Shown: piece by piece, positions 22,161-32,761 of the stretch
Numbering within the stretch: the stretch's first letter is position 1
Layout: every line of letters begins with the position of its first letter
Assembly: GCA_020310875.1 (NCBI GenBank)
Contig: CM035414.1
Location: 194,114,653 to 194,178,652 of the forward strand
Length of the DNA: 64,000 nt
From: Ceratopteris richardii
Lineage: Eukaryota > Streptophyta > Polypodiopsida > Polypodiales > Pteridaceae
Reading direction: 5' to 3'
Program-made: the position numbers and the translations under genes
The notes under the pieces: model-generated
What the model saw: the letters and a program-made list of their open reading frames with translations, nothing else
Told to the model about the DNA's origin: nothing
The model's database searches: none

Positions 22161-23057
22161 TAAAAGAACTTGGAGAAGCTTGCAGGAGGTAGAAAAGTGA
22201 GTTGCAAAGGGACAAAGTTTGGTCCAGCCAATCGGCACAAGACCAGACATTATGCTTATGGAGACCAAAATAGACCTTAAAGGCATGTGATAAGTTCAGT
22301 ATGCACTATGTACTTTGGAGCATCAAAGAGAAAGAGTCGATACAAAACAGATAGGTTTGTACATTGACTAGCTCAAAAAACTTACTATCTATGGATGAGA
22401 TGATGAACTTCAAATGCTCATAGCCACGAGCGTGATTACAATTAGAAAAAATATTTTTATGGGACTAATACACATAGTGTTGAGTGTATATAATGCACAA
22501 GAGTGCAAGGAATAAGCAAAATAGGCTTTTGGAATGAATCAAACACTCAATGGTGGTGTCTCCTATTTTTCAAGAATATGCATAGATTGACCCCGAGACA
22601 AAAAATCTAAGATTTCTCCCAATCTACTTGACCCAATGTTTTTGTAAATTTACATGCATAAAATAAACACTTATACTCATCCAATTTGGAGCTTTGTAGA
22701 GAGAGCAGCAACCTCTACAAGCTTACTCTTGTCAAAGAAGATGATGCAGAAAAATGAAGGAGCAAGACAATGATGGTCACGAGTGTATGCATATTGCTTC
22801 CATGTATTGTACAAGTAATTTGAAGTCTTTATATAGACTCTATAAGTGATCCAAGATTTCTACAAGTGGATTTTGAGTTCAAATGAAGGTGGGAATGATT
22901 GTCGGAGGGAATCAATTCACTTTCCTACAATCTAAGAAAAGTGAAGATCTAGTTTGATCTACTTTTGGGTGATTGATTGCAACTCAAATACCACAAATTC
23001 GTGGAATTTGAGCTCTCTCTTTCTAGTTTTACATGTTTAAAGATCAAGGCTTTTGCA
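22161..23057 (-). mobile_element. Right (5') LTR of copia F
   Basis: Lies directly outside the primer-binding site and is similar to 11926-12845. On the - strand it may begin TGCAAAAGCC at 23057. The start is uncertain because the left copy is cut there. Confidence 0.7.
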
Positions 23058-24406
23058 ATGGTAAGAGATCCATGAAAAAGTTTTAAAAAAGAATTACAAT
23101 AAGTGATCATAAGAAAAAGAACTCTCCAAAAGATATTCTTTCACCATAATCCAAGAGATAGCTTTTGATGTAGATGAAATCCACCTCAAGCATAGTGTAA
23201 GCTTGATGTTCCAACAATAAATATTATGGATTATTGGACCTATTCTAGTCCCAAGGCTCACTTACTTGAGTTGATAAGGCTATTAAAGGAAAAGATATCC
23301 ATGTGAATATTAGAGCCATCTTCGGCTCCAAATTCAAATAGGTGGTTCATAGTGCCAATAAAAGAATGGGAAAATTTGTTTCGTCCAGGATTTGCATCTT
23401 ATAAATAAATTCATGGTTAGAAATATAGGGAAAGGACCAATAATAGAATACTTTGCAAAAGCATTTGCTGGGCACTCATTTACTCCATAAGTGACCTGTA
23501 TTCAGGGTATAATTAGTTTCAATTGGCTATTGAGAGTAGAGACATCATGACGATGAAGACTCTATTGGGCCTTGTATGCATGTGTACTTTGCCATAGGGA
23601 GTGAGGAATTATGTGACTCACATGATGAACGCCATGAATATAGTCATATGAGACTTCATACGTTCAATGACTTTGCCTTTTTATCAACAATACTTAGATA
23701 AGAGGATGTGAGGAAAGAGTGAAAGATGAGAGTTTAGATGCTTCTGATTGCACGAAGTCTCTTAGCAATCATATGTCTCACTAATGAATAATTTTTTAGA
23801 GATTTAAAGAGATAGGGCTAACATTGTCTCTAGAGAAATCTGTTTTTGGAGTCCACAAGGTTCTCATTGTAGGATATCTATGTGGTCATTATGGCTGCAA
23901 CCCATACCTACAAAACGTTTAGAATTTTTGAGGTATGTCATAATGTCACTAAGGTGAGGATATTTTTGGGAGACTATGTGTTCTATGTGATCTAAATTCC
24001 TCACTTCCCTCAGATTACAAACCCTTTATATGATCTGCTTAAAAAGATTAAGAAGTTTGTTTGGACAAAAAAAAACTCAAGGGTGCTGCGTAAATTGAAG
24101 CAACTACTTATTGAAGCCCTGATTCTAAAGCGTGTTGATTATTTAGGTCAAAAGCCTATCATTTTGACTATCGATACCAGTCCAATAGGTATAGGCTCGG
24201 TCATAGGACAAGAAAGTAGTCAGGGGTAGAGATATGCAATTCTCTTTGGTTCAAAGATTTTACATGACACTCAGAGAAAGTATCCATAGAAAAAGAGAGA
24301 GTTATGGTGACTAGTGACTGCTTTGGAAATTGATAAAGAATATTTAATTGGAGAGAATGTTGTAGTTGAGATTCGTTGTCTCCGAGTGTTTGGTATGATA
24401 GAAAAT
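23058..24406 (+). pseudogene. Gypsy C RT and RNase H, left piece
   Basis: A highly decayed gypsy pol is readable on the + strand. Near 23350-23380 there is an R-W-F-I-V-P block and near 23510 an LYSGYN block (RT palm, usual DL/DGxSGYxQ). YVI and similar RT-connection residues follow around 23930. RNase H start is near 24170-24330: LTIDTSPIGIGSVIGQE, RYAILFGSK and KRELW. The match ends at GMI, exactly where the element B LTR begins, and resumes at 29489. Many stops indicate an old insertion. Confidence 0.75.
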
Positions 24407-24676
24407 CGTTGGGGGATTCAATTTTGCCTTCGTTTCCTTAATATTTTTACCTAAGGGAGGGTTCACATGAACCTTCCAAACACCTCTAAAACCTTTGAAA
24501 CTTATAGAAAGACAATCTACAACCTACATCCACTTTTTGCAAAATATAACTATTGTGAATAAATTCATTATGCAATACATATGCACCTTGACCAACTTGA
24601 CTTTGAACACTTAGACTTTGATAATCTTGACTTTGACCATTTTGACTTTGACCAATATGACTTTGATGGGCTCAAT
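24407..24676 (-). mobile_element. 3' LTR of element B (internally deleted)
   Basis: In + reading it starts CGTTGGGGGATTC, like the outer end of the other LTRs, then jumps to TACCTAAGGGAGGGTTCAC. It ends GATGGGCTCAATA before the GTTGCCCACCACCTGATG polypurine-like tract. About 650 bp are missing relative to 28567-29487. Confidence 0.8.
24597..24668 (-). promoter_or_regulatory. TTGAC array in the 3' LTR of B
   Basis: Repeated TTGACTTTGA units, as in the LTR of A and the 5' LTR of B. Confidence 0.6.
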
Positions 24677-26050
24677 AGTTGCCCACCACCTGATGGGCTC
24701 TCCATCCCGGCGAGCTAGCAACTAAAAAATGAACAGAGAGGTTCACTTTGATACCTATTGTGCATACACTTCAAAAGGACAATTGAGTAGCTACCAAGTC
24801 CACGAGGAGCAGTCAAGAACCATCACTAGGGAAGAACAATCAACAATGAAGAAGTAGATTAGGGAGAATAGCTGGTAGGATGGAAAGTTTAGGGAGGGTT
24901 GAAGGGTTAATAAGGATAGTGTAAGGAGGGATAAGGGTGGGGCGGGGTGGAGATATAAAGGGAGGGGCAGGGAGTAGGATTAGGGGCTTTGGATATGGCA
25001 AAACTAATAAAACATGAAAGCTACACTGGGTTCATATGGAAAAATGTGAACGTGGGACATTAAGGTGAGAATAGACCATGTGGACCATGTGCAAAATAAA
25101 AAGCATGTGAGAAATTGCATAAAACATGTGGGTTTTGACCAAAAGTGGGAGAACAATTGGGATTTTGGTAAAATTAATGCAAAACATGAGTCTAGGGGTG
25201 CCAAAAGACATGAAAATGACCCCATGTTTTTAACAAATGACCATCCAAGGTGCAATATAGAGCGAAAAGCATTTTTGCAATAAAATTAAAAAGTATATAT
25301 ATATATTTTTTATTATTATTATTAGTTTTTTTTTCAAAAAACGTTCGAAGAGGGGGGGAGCATTTTTTATCGAAATTAAAAAAATTAATAAAAACAATAA
25401 GAAGGGGTCCACGAATAAAGAGGAGGGGGGAAGGGGGGAAGAGAAAGAGAGAGATTAGAGAGAGGATAGAGGGAGGTAGAGGAAGAAAGAGAGATATAGA
25501 GAGAGAAAGAGAAAGGAGAGGAGAGGGAGAGAGAGAAAAGGTAGAGAGAGGTAGAAAGATGTAGAGAGAGATAAAGAGAGAATCTAGAGAGAGAAAGTTT
25601 TTTTGTTGAAAATAAAAAAATAACAGCTTGAGGGGCCACTTTTTTGGGTGGAAAATATATATATAAATAGACAAAAAATCCAAAAAATTAAAAAAACCCA
25701 AAAACAATCTCAAAAAATTCTAAAAAAAATTCCTATATGTCTAGAACAATTTTGCCAACAAAAAAAACCGAGCGCTTGCTATCTTCCTTTGTACTATCAA
25801 GAAAAATGACATTGAAAAAAAGATGAAAAATTCTTTAAAAAGTCTAAAAAATTCCTAAACATTTCCAGCAAGTTGTTCATGAAAAAAGGTTGGGAAATGT
25901 CTTCTAAATTGCATAAAAATTCAAAGAAAAATCATGAAAATTGATGAAAATAATAAAACTTAAGCAAAAAATGGTACGAAGAGGCTATGTATAGGTTAGG
26001 AAAGATTTTTCAAGTTTCAACTGATCCAAAAATCTTCACTCTTGCTGGTG
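24677..26050 (-). other. Non-coding 3' region of element B
   Basis: Parallel to 15185-16500 of A. It holds a purine-rich tract (about 25420-25610, GA repeats) and AT-rich sections. Open frames are low-complexity Leu/Ser or Lys/Arg/Glu runs and are not considered genes. Confidence 0.7.
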
Positions 26051-26051
26051 A

Positions 26052-26969
26052 TCAGCCTTGAGCCTGGATATGATGAGAAATGGAAGTTCTTTGCCCTCCA
26101 CAATCTCCAATTGTACTGCACTTCATTTGATCTTTCTTCCTTTTGGGCAGACTAACCATTTGATAGGTCCACCCTGAATCCTTCGTTGGAATAATATTAC
26201 CAGCATACTTCATCTTTTGTATCGCTGGTTCAGCTAGTGTGTGATTTAATTTGCAAAATTTCATTTTTACTGTTCCAACTTCTTTAGCCAATGGAATCTT
26301 GTGTTTCCAAAGGCCTCGAGGTACTCCTTCCCCACCATTAGAAAGCCGTGCACTTTTTTCCATAAAAATTATCATAATAGATGATATCCATACCATTATC
26401 CATAACAAAGTGGCCACTAATATACCGTTTAAAGTAGCTTCATTAAGGGTATTTCTTCTCTTCTTTCTTCTATGGCCTGTGGCTAAGAATTTTTTAATCA
26501 AATCAAAAACCTGAATGATCTCCTCTTTTCCTTTATAGACTTCCTCTCTACTTGAGTTGTTTGAAAAAATTTCATAGTAGGAAGATGAGTCTTCTCGAAG
26601 TAGCCAAGCAAACATGTTCTCTTCTTCATATAAATCCTCCTCTATGTTGTCGCTATCTTTATGCATAGCAACTATCTTTTCCACTAAAGTGGTTGTGGAA
26701 GCCTCATCATTTATCTGCAAGAGCTCTGGCCTGAATTTCACATCCATCTTTACTAAATCATAAATATTGACCTCCTTTTTCATGGATTTGAGTAGTTTCG
26801 AAGCTTCCAATTCCTTAAGAGCATGGGCTCTATTTGACTTATCAAACTCCTCATGAGCCCTACTAAATGCATGCCCAATTACATCTTTAATACCTCTAAC
26901 CACTTCTCTTTGTCTTGTATCTTCAACTATAGTGGCTTTTTCCTCTTTTTCCCCATTCTCCTTGTTCAT
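26052..26969 (-). CDS. Element B ORF with one hydrophobic segment
   Basis: 305 codons, starting MNKENGEKEE. Its ATG overlaps the gag stop as ATGA (26966-26969). Residues 1-110 are charged and helix-prone (HALKELEASKLLKSMKKE). Residues 112-150 are the acidic EEENMFAWL and EDSSSYYEIF blocks shared with element A. A basic patch (RRKKRRN, about 168-173) precedes a hydrophobic segment (about 182-203). The C-terminal part has QMKCSTIGDC. In A a protease lies between the first part and the acidic block; here it is cleanly missing without loss of frame. Basic residues before the segment would favour a cytosolic N-terminus. No family recognised. Confidence 0.6.
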   Translation of the reverse strand: MNKENGEKEEKATIVEDTRQREVVRGIKDVIGHAFSRAHEEFDKSNRAHALKELEASKLLKSMKKEVNIYDLVKMDVKFRPELLQINDEASTTTLVEKIVAMHKDSDNIEEDLYEEENMFAWLLREDSSSYYEIFSNNSSREEVYKGKEEIIQVFDLIKKFLATGHRRKKRRNTLNEATLNGILVATLLWIMVWISSIMIIFMEKSARLSNGGEGVPRGLWKHKIPLAKEVGTVKMKFCKLNHTLAEPAIQKMKYAGNIIPTKDSGWTYQMVSLPKRKKDQMKCSTIGDCGGQRTSISHHIQAQG

Positions 26970-28299
26970 TCCATTAGTACTTGACTCTTGATCAAGTCTA
27001 ATTGAGTTCTTGTGTGCATTAAAAAGGAGTTGATTTCTTCAAGCCGCACTACTTTGGTAGATGGTGATGGCACATTGACTTGTTCTGCAACCTTTCTTTT
27101 GCTCACATAAATCATTTGAATGTGTGACCAAGATGTAGATGCCTGGCTCTTAGGACAACAATTGGTATAATGGTTCCTCGCCTCTCGCACTTCCTGCAAG
27201 GCACGGCATTTTTTGGTAGAGTGCACCTACTTTGGTAATGCCCACATTCTCCACATCCGAAACAAATGGTTGGCCTCCTTTGGCCATTTCCAAAATGATC
27301 CCTAGGTCGAGGGTTGTAAGAGTTACCTTTACTAGGTACAAACACCATCACATTAGTTGATGGTAGGGCTCCTCCTTGTGCCCAATATGTTTGTGCAAGC
27401 ATCCCTCTTGACTGACATTCTTGGGCCTCATGACCAGCTTTCTTGCATAACAGGCAAGTTACACTTAAAAGTGGGCACTCCCTTACCACATGATCTTGTT
27501 TGCTGCACATGGCGCACCACAATCCATTTTTGATGCCACCTCTTCGAAGTCCTTGTAACTCCTATTGAAGTTGTGTCAACTCTTTTGCTTGGGCTTCCTC
27601 TTCTTTTTGTAGCTTTAAGGCCTCGATTTCTCGCCTCAATTGAGATACTCCACTTTCCTCCTCTTTGTGGGGTTTGTTCCTTGTCAACCTCTCAATTTGA
27701 TTCCTTAGCTGAATTATTGGGTCCTCAGATTGTGCAATATATGATAAACTAGTAGGGCTTGTCCCATATTGATGCCTAATATGCTCCAACTTGGTGGTTG
27801 TGTTAATGAACTCTTTAATGGTTGTTGTAGGTATCACTTACTCTTTAATTTTACATTATGTTGAGATAGGAAGTGGTTAAGCCAACCACTTCGTAATGAA
27901 GAAGTCGGGTCTGGTAATTTAGCCATCAATGCCTTGGCTCTCGTGTCAAACTCTAGAAAGGTCTCTCGAGGACCTAGTCTTAGATTTTCTAACTCTTAGA
28001 TAATATTTTTTACTGTGTTCCCTTGTTGGAACTATGTCTTAAATGCTTCCTTCATTAGGTCCCATGTAGTGAAGTGATTATCAAAAAACTGACTAAACCA
28101 TTTATCTGCTAACCCTTCTAATGTGGCTTGGAAAAGAAAAAAAGAAATGCATCTTCTCTTCCCATCAGATCCTTGTCTTACATGAGGCCAAAAATCTCCT
28201 AATGTGTTCATCTAGGTCTTCTTGTGCTAATCCCTTGAAAGATGGAAATTGGATATTTAATTTGGAGAGTAGAGTTTCTAAATCTACCTAAGCTGCCAT
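26966..28299 (-). pseudogene. Element B gag with coiled coil and four CCHC knuckles
   Basis: From an ATG at 28299 the - strand reads a Retrotrans_gag-like domain (FLFQATLEGLADKWFSQF, 28140-28080). A charged coiled-coil stretch follows (27700-27570, QLRREIEALKLQKEEEAQA). Four CCHC knuckles come next: CAMCSKQDHVVREC, CLLCKKAGHEAQEC, CFGCGECGHYQSRC and a fourth of the type CxxxxxARNHYTNC (27510-27150). A few stops and one frameshift (near 27200) break it. Gag would bind and package the RNA. Loss of pol means any mobility needed a helper element. Confidence 0.8.
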
Positions 28300-28537
28300 G
28301 TTCCTTACAGATGATGTTGATGATAAAGGGTAGTTTGACCTTCGAACATCTTTTCTTCTTGCTGCTTTGCAAGGAACCCTCAAGGTTTGAGACCCACTTG
28401 CGGTCATGAGCTGCTCATACTCCTCTTAGGCTAAGAGAATTCCAAATAGAAGAATGATTACCTCTCATACTAGAACTGTTGATATCCTTGCACTTCTTCT
28501 ACACTTTGTATATATTGCTTCTCCTATGCTGAAGCCT

Positions 28538-28561
28538 CCTTAGGTCCCACAGTGCATGCCA
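28538..28561 (-). promoter_or_regulatory. Candidate primer-binding site of element B
   Basis: Next to the inner edge of the 5' LTR the - strand reads TGGCATGCACTGTGGGACC after a short AAATTT-type spacer. It begins with TGG as a tRNA-primed site should, but is not one of the common plant primer sites I know. Confidence 0.45.
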
Positions 28562-28566
28562 AATTT

Positions 28567-29487
28567 TGTTGAGGGATTCTTGTGAAAAAAGGGACTTGAG
28601 AGTTTTTAGGAGAAGGAAGAAGGACAAGAAGTGAAATACAGACACTGGAAGCTTTTATATTTATTTTATAAAGAGAAAAATACAATGGTGATGTATGGCA
28701 CAAAACCAAATGCTCTCTCTGTAGAATGCATAATCCGAAAGAGTACACAAACGCACAAGGTTACAAGATACCCAAAGCTGCTAGTCTTCTCCGCACGAGA
28801 TCTCCACCTTCTCTAGGAGCTTGCACTTATGCACACCTTGCACTCAAGCTTCCAATAGGGTAGGAGGGATGGACACCTTCTGTCAATGTGCACACATCTT
28901 CAATAGTACCTTGTGCCCCTTGATTGCTTTGCTTATTGGCTCTCTACACTCCTCTCCAAATAAAATTACACTTGTTGCACGCTTTGTCTCACACTTTCTT
29001 CTCTACATCACACTCTGGTTGAATGTCTCTTGCTCTTCTCACCTAGTGTAGACTATGCCCTCACTTGCTTAGTCTAACCAAGAATAATGCATGTCCCAAG
29101 AATGTCTCCAAATGTGTAGAGCCAATGACTCCTTATTTTATCCTAAAGTGACTTTAGGAAAAAATAAAAAATTTAAATGGCGGGGCTATTCTTTCACTTT
29201 GACGTACTGCTTCCATTTCACATACCTTCACTTCTGCCTTCATTTCTTCAATATGTGTACCTAAGGGAGGGTTCACCTGAACCTTCGAAACATCCTTAAA
29301 ACAACTGAAACTTATAGAAAGAAAATCTACAACCTCCATCCACTTTTTGCAAAACATATCTATTGTGAATAAATTGATTGTGCACTACCTATGCACCTTG
29401 ACCAACTTGACATTGATCGCTTTGACTTTGACCATCTTGACTTTGACCAGATTGACTTTGATCAATATGACTTTGATGGGCTCAACA
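28567..29487 (-). mobile_element. 5' LTR of element B
   Basis: 921 bp, TGTTGAGGGATTC to GGGCTCAACA in + reading, with TG...CA ends. It is similar throughout to the A LTR (14137-15184). TTGAC cores cluster at 29396-29476. Confidence 0.85.
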
Positions 29488-29997
29488 CAAAATATTCGTA
29501 TTGTTCTTCTCCGGATATTGTGATGGTTAGGTGGAAATCATATGTGAAGTATACTAATATGTGTTTTGTTCACATAATTGGAAAGCTAAAACACAATGGT
29601 TGACATGCTTTCAAGAGAAAAATATGATGATGATTCAGATGAAGATGATGAGGTAGAAAGAAAAAAAAAATGATGGTATATGATCCACTAGTTTATGTTT
29701 ATGAGCAATTCCACAAGAATGAATATGATTAATAGTGGAGAGACATACAGAATTATCTGATTTTACTGAAAACTTCCTTAGGTTCATGCAAAAATAAGTA
29801 TAGATCAATCAAGAAAAGTCTTACAACTTTGGCTTGAAAGATGGAATTTTTTGATGAAATGCTAAATGCAAGGTGAAGAATCCAGAGGAGATACTAAGTA
29901 CTAGGATGCGTGAGAGCAAGTTTATGAGATAGATGCATGAGGCCTTATGAGCTGATCACGAAGGATTTTATGTGAAGTATGAGAAGATTAGGGAAGC
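29488..29997 (+). pseudogene. Gypsy C, RNase H end to integrase zinc region
   Basis: Resumes the element C frame after B. SSPDIVMVRWKSYVKY and FVHIIGK, then a DMLSREKYDDD block, mark the end of RNase H (29500-29650). An acidic spacer follows, then an H-x-x-x-H-like integrase zinc region ending YEKIRE at 29997. Element D begins there, and the following W-W of the integrase motif is found at 41120. Confidence 0.75.
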
Positions 29998-30620
29998 TGT
30001 CACTCTAGCACAATGGCAAGTACCAATGTGAGAAGATACACCTCCTAAATGTCAATCCGTGGAGATGTGAGGACCGATATGAAGACCGTGAGCAAGTGAT
30101 CGCACAAGTACGTGAGTAAAAGCACACAAGCATGCACACACATACACAAACACATGCACAAAGTAAGAGCAAAGAGTGTAACAATGGAAGGACTTTGATT
30201 GCAAAAGAGTTCTCTTACAAAGCTGAAATCTACCACAAGCTAACCTAAAAAATGAGCTCTCTAGCCCTTTTTATAGGTTTTTGAATGGTTTTGGCCCTGT
30301 CTAGACCTAGTGTTCGACCTAGTTAAAAATTAGGTTCTAGGGCTTATTTGGAGGCTCAAACAAAATCTAAAAATTATGAAAGTTGGTATGATGGTACTTC
30401 TAATACTCCTCAAGCTTGAGGACTCCTCGGCTTGAACAAAATGGAGTTGGAAAAATAGAAAATGGTATTTACAATGATTTTTAGTGATAAATATCACTAT
30501 TTTTATAGGGATTTCTGCTGAAAATTTGACATGTGCTTCTTGGAGCTCCCTACATGCTCCTTCTTGTGTGTCCACTTCTTTGATGCGCTTCCATGCTTTG
30601 TGATTAACCTTGAGTGTAAA
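29998..30620 (-). mobile_element. 3' LTR of gypsy D
   Basis: In + reading it starts TGTCACTCTAGCACAATGG and ends near CTTGAGTGTAAA. It aligns with 40507-41115. It includes a CA-rich tract (30123-30162) and a CTTTTTATAGG TATA-like site (30270-30281). Confidence 0.85.
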
Positions 30621-30636
30621 CTCTCCCCTTCCTCTA
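30621..30636 (-). promoter_or_regulatory. Polypurine tract of gypsy D
   Basis: On the - strand GAGGAAGGGGAGAG lies immediately before the LTR start. Confidence 0.75.
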
Positions 30637-31124
30637 GAGTCTGTTGTCCCTGATAGACCCTTGTTGTATTGGTTGTTCCATGTAGTACTTTGAGAGGCCG
30701 AGTTCCTCATGTCTCCACCAGAGCAGTGTGTCTTCCACTTGTAGCGGGGTTGCTTGTCCCGCTCTTCATGTTGAGTTCCTCTATATGTATTTCTTCCTTG
30801 ATTCCAGTATGAGAGTGTATTGTTGAGTTTTCATAAATTGTGAGCTACTCAAAAGATGTTATCAGAGTTGATTGTGAGTAGCTCTCGGCGGTGGATTGCT
30901 TCCTTTCTGTTGCTATTGTCACTTTGATGTCTTCTCGTTGTCAAAGATGGCTTCCCAAGTTTTCATGCCAAGTACTCCTGACCCATAATGACTGATGGGT
31001 AAGTGCATTAGTGCATGGGTTGGAAGAAGAATGTGCCTTTTGCATGGCCTTGTAATGTAGCCCTATGCATGCACACTTGGGAAATGCATTGGAAGACATA
31101 TGGTGCAGGAAGTTGGGTCTTGAG
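30637..31124 (-). other. 3' non-coding region of gypsy D
   Basis: Between the last open frames and the polypurine tract. No domain seen. Confidence 0.6.
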
Positions 31125-32206
31125 CTAAGTGCTCAAGGGTATGCCGATGAAGAGGTTTCCTAATCTATGGTTATAGTGTTTTTGAACCATACACGTCTTC
31201 CCATGGTGAAAGGTCCTTCGATCTTCATCTCTTCGTGTTGTACTTCCATCATGGTGTTTGACCATTGGCTTGTCATTTTTGTTGATGGATGTCCTTGTTG
31301 ATGGTTCACTGATGAGCTTCTTCAAGCACACCATCTTGTTCTTTCTCTTTTTTTTTTGGAACAATGTCAGAAGACAAGAACAAAGATGTTAACATCAATA
31401 AAATATTTTACATTTAGCAAGTGTGTCTCATGTGTCTGGGATTTCTCAATTGTGTCTATGCATGGTCATGTAATGTGGCCCTATATTGATGCATACTGTG
31501 GAAATGCATGACCTAAATGGTGCAAAAGACAGGGTTATGCCAAAGGCACATGGTTGTTGCACGTCGAGGGTTTCAATGTTGCTGGTGGGTGTTGATGCAA
31601 TCTTTGTTGGAGGTAGTTAGCAGTTCTTACACTTTTCTTTCCTTGGCATCTTTTTTGAGATCTTTTGCATGGTGGGGAGCCTAGGTCTGTGTGCATGTAA
31701 GAGTTCTTTGGGCACCCACATGCATAATTGTCCGTGTTGAGCTGCAACTAATTTCTTAGGCACCCAAATTTGTACGTCATTGTGGTCGACCTTCATCGAT
31801 TGCTTCGGTACCCACATTTGTCAGAGACCTTGTGGTTGACCTTGTCCTTGTTTCTTGGTGCTTATTTTGGCGTGATTAGCCCCCTTGGATGGAAATTTTT
31901 GTGGCAAAGCTGGTGGTTGCTCTCCTTTTCTAACCAAGATCTATTTCGTCCCTATAGTTTCTTTTTTCTAAATTCTGTCTGTCTATTTGATATAGTGCTT
32001 CTATTGGGTTGTTTTGCTTGCTTCTTTGGTTGAGTTATTGTGCCTTCTTTAGTATTTGAGCAAGAGGAGTCCACTTTTCTTTGAGATTGTTCTTCCATGA
32101 TTGAGTTATTCTGGAACATAGAGCTTTTGACACATACAACATCTTTTTTGCTAAGATTAGTGCTAGAAGATTTAAGAGAATGTGTGACACCTGTATTTGT
32201 GAGCAT
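31125..32206 (-). pseudogene. Gypsy D 3'-terminal reading frames of unknown function
   Basis: Downstream of the second protease-like domain the - strand has a series of broken open frames (32206-31952, 31817-31617, 31747-31535, 31364-31125) rich in Lys, Ser, Gln and His. It includes three imperfect repeats around M/I-W-V-P-K (31817-31650). There is no signal peptide or RT-type motif. It is the position of an env-like or accessory gene in some plant gypsy elements, but nothing here proves that. Confidence 0.4.
31640..31830 (-). repeat. Three ~48-bp repeats encoding WVPK
   Basis: The + strand motif CTTNGGCACCCANATTTGT-like recurs at about 31698, 31757 and 31803. The encoded peptides are MWVPKQSMK, IWVPKKLVA and MWVPKELLH. 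Confidence 0.7.
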
Positions 32207-32251
32207 GCAATTCTCTAATTCTAATGTAATGCATCGTTCATGTACCCAAAC

Positions 32252-32629
32252 TTAAGGAAGTTGACTGCTTAGATTCAAGTTGACTGCATGGTCGTAAATC
32301 CAATCTTGACCCAAGACAAGTGGCTCTCTAAGGTCCTCATCATGACACACTAGCATTTTGACTTTCATGGGAACATCCTGAAGGTGGATGGGAAGTTCCA
32401 CCTCACCCAAACAAGGGGTTTCCACACCTCCCAAACCTATGGGATAGGCTTCTATGGGCTTGACATTCAATTGTAGGTCTTGGCAGTATGAAAGTCTAAC
32501 TGTGTTATTTGCTGCACCAGAGTCAACCAAAGCTCTCACAGTCCTTACACTCTTTCCTCGTCCTACCTTCACAGTCACAAAGGGCGTCGATCGATTATGA
32601 GAGAAGTAGTTATGCCCAATTTTTGGCAC
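32252..32629 (-). CDS. Gypsy D second retropepsin-like domain, 3' of integrase
   Basis: 125 codons open. ALVDSGAANNTV is a classic retropepsin active site (D-S-G-A), and PLVLGQDWIYDHAV is the second conserved block (I/L-G-x-D-W). The segment between them has typical beta-rich spacing, so the domain is close to full length. It lies after integrase on the element strand, whereas gypsy protease normally lies between gag and RT. An earlier protease-type region exists at 35240-35500. Either this is an extra downstream ORF or a rearranged copy. Confidence 0.75.
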   Translation of the reverse strand: MPKIGHNYFSHNRSTPFVTVKVGRGKSVRTVRALVDSGAANNTVRLSYCQDLQLNVKPIEAYPIGLGGVETPCLGEVELPIHLQDVPMKVKMLVCHDEDLREPLVLGQDWIYDHAVNLNLSSQLP

Positions 32630-32761
32630 ATGTCCAAGTGATATTTTGGGGCTTTTGTGTTGACATCTAGGCCTAGTGGCCTTAACTTATTTCGCCTTAT
32701 GTGCTCTCTAGCCTCTACCTATGCTTCTTCTCTAACCCTCAACTCCTCTTCTTTTCGCTTC

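Larger units (their letters stand above)
11926..23057 (-). mobile_element. Copia element F, split by element G
   Basis: Two related ~900-bp terminal sequences, 11926-12845 and 22161-23057, flank a - strand gag (21197-22147). The element has a canonical primer-binding site next to the right LTR. F pol and polypurine tract are absent; their place is taken by the whole of copia G (+ strand). Either pol was deleted or F was already defective when G arrived. Confidence 0.65.
24407..29487 (-). mobile_element. Gypsy-like element B (gag plus hydrophobic-segment ORF, no pol)
   Basis: Bounded by a 3' LTR with a large internal deletion (24407-24676) and a near full-length 5' LTR (28567-29487). AAAAT occurs at 24402-24406 and at 29489-29493, a TSD candidate offset by one base. 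RNase H of element C is interrupted by it and continues on the other side. Inside, on the - strand, are gag with four CCHC knuckles, then an ORF with one hydrophobic segment, then a non-coding region. No protease, RT, RNase H or integrase is seen. Confidence 0.8.

Noticed and set aside
25192-25713. 173-codon Ser/Leu/Phe-rich frame in element B
   Set aside because: Arises from the GA/CT-rich tract; frame and composition show no protein signature.
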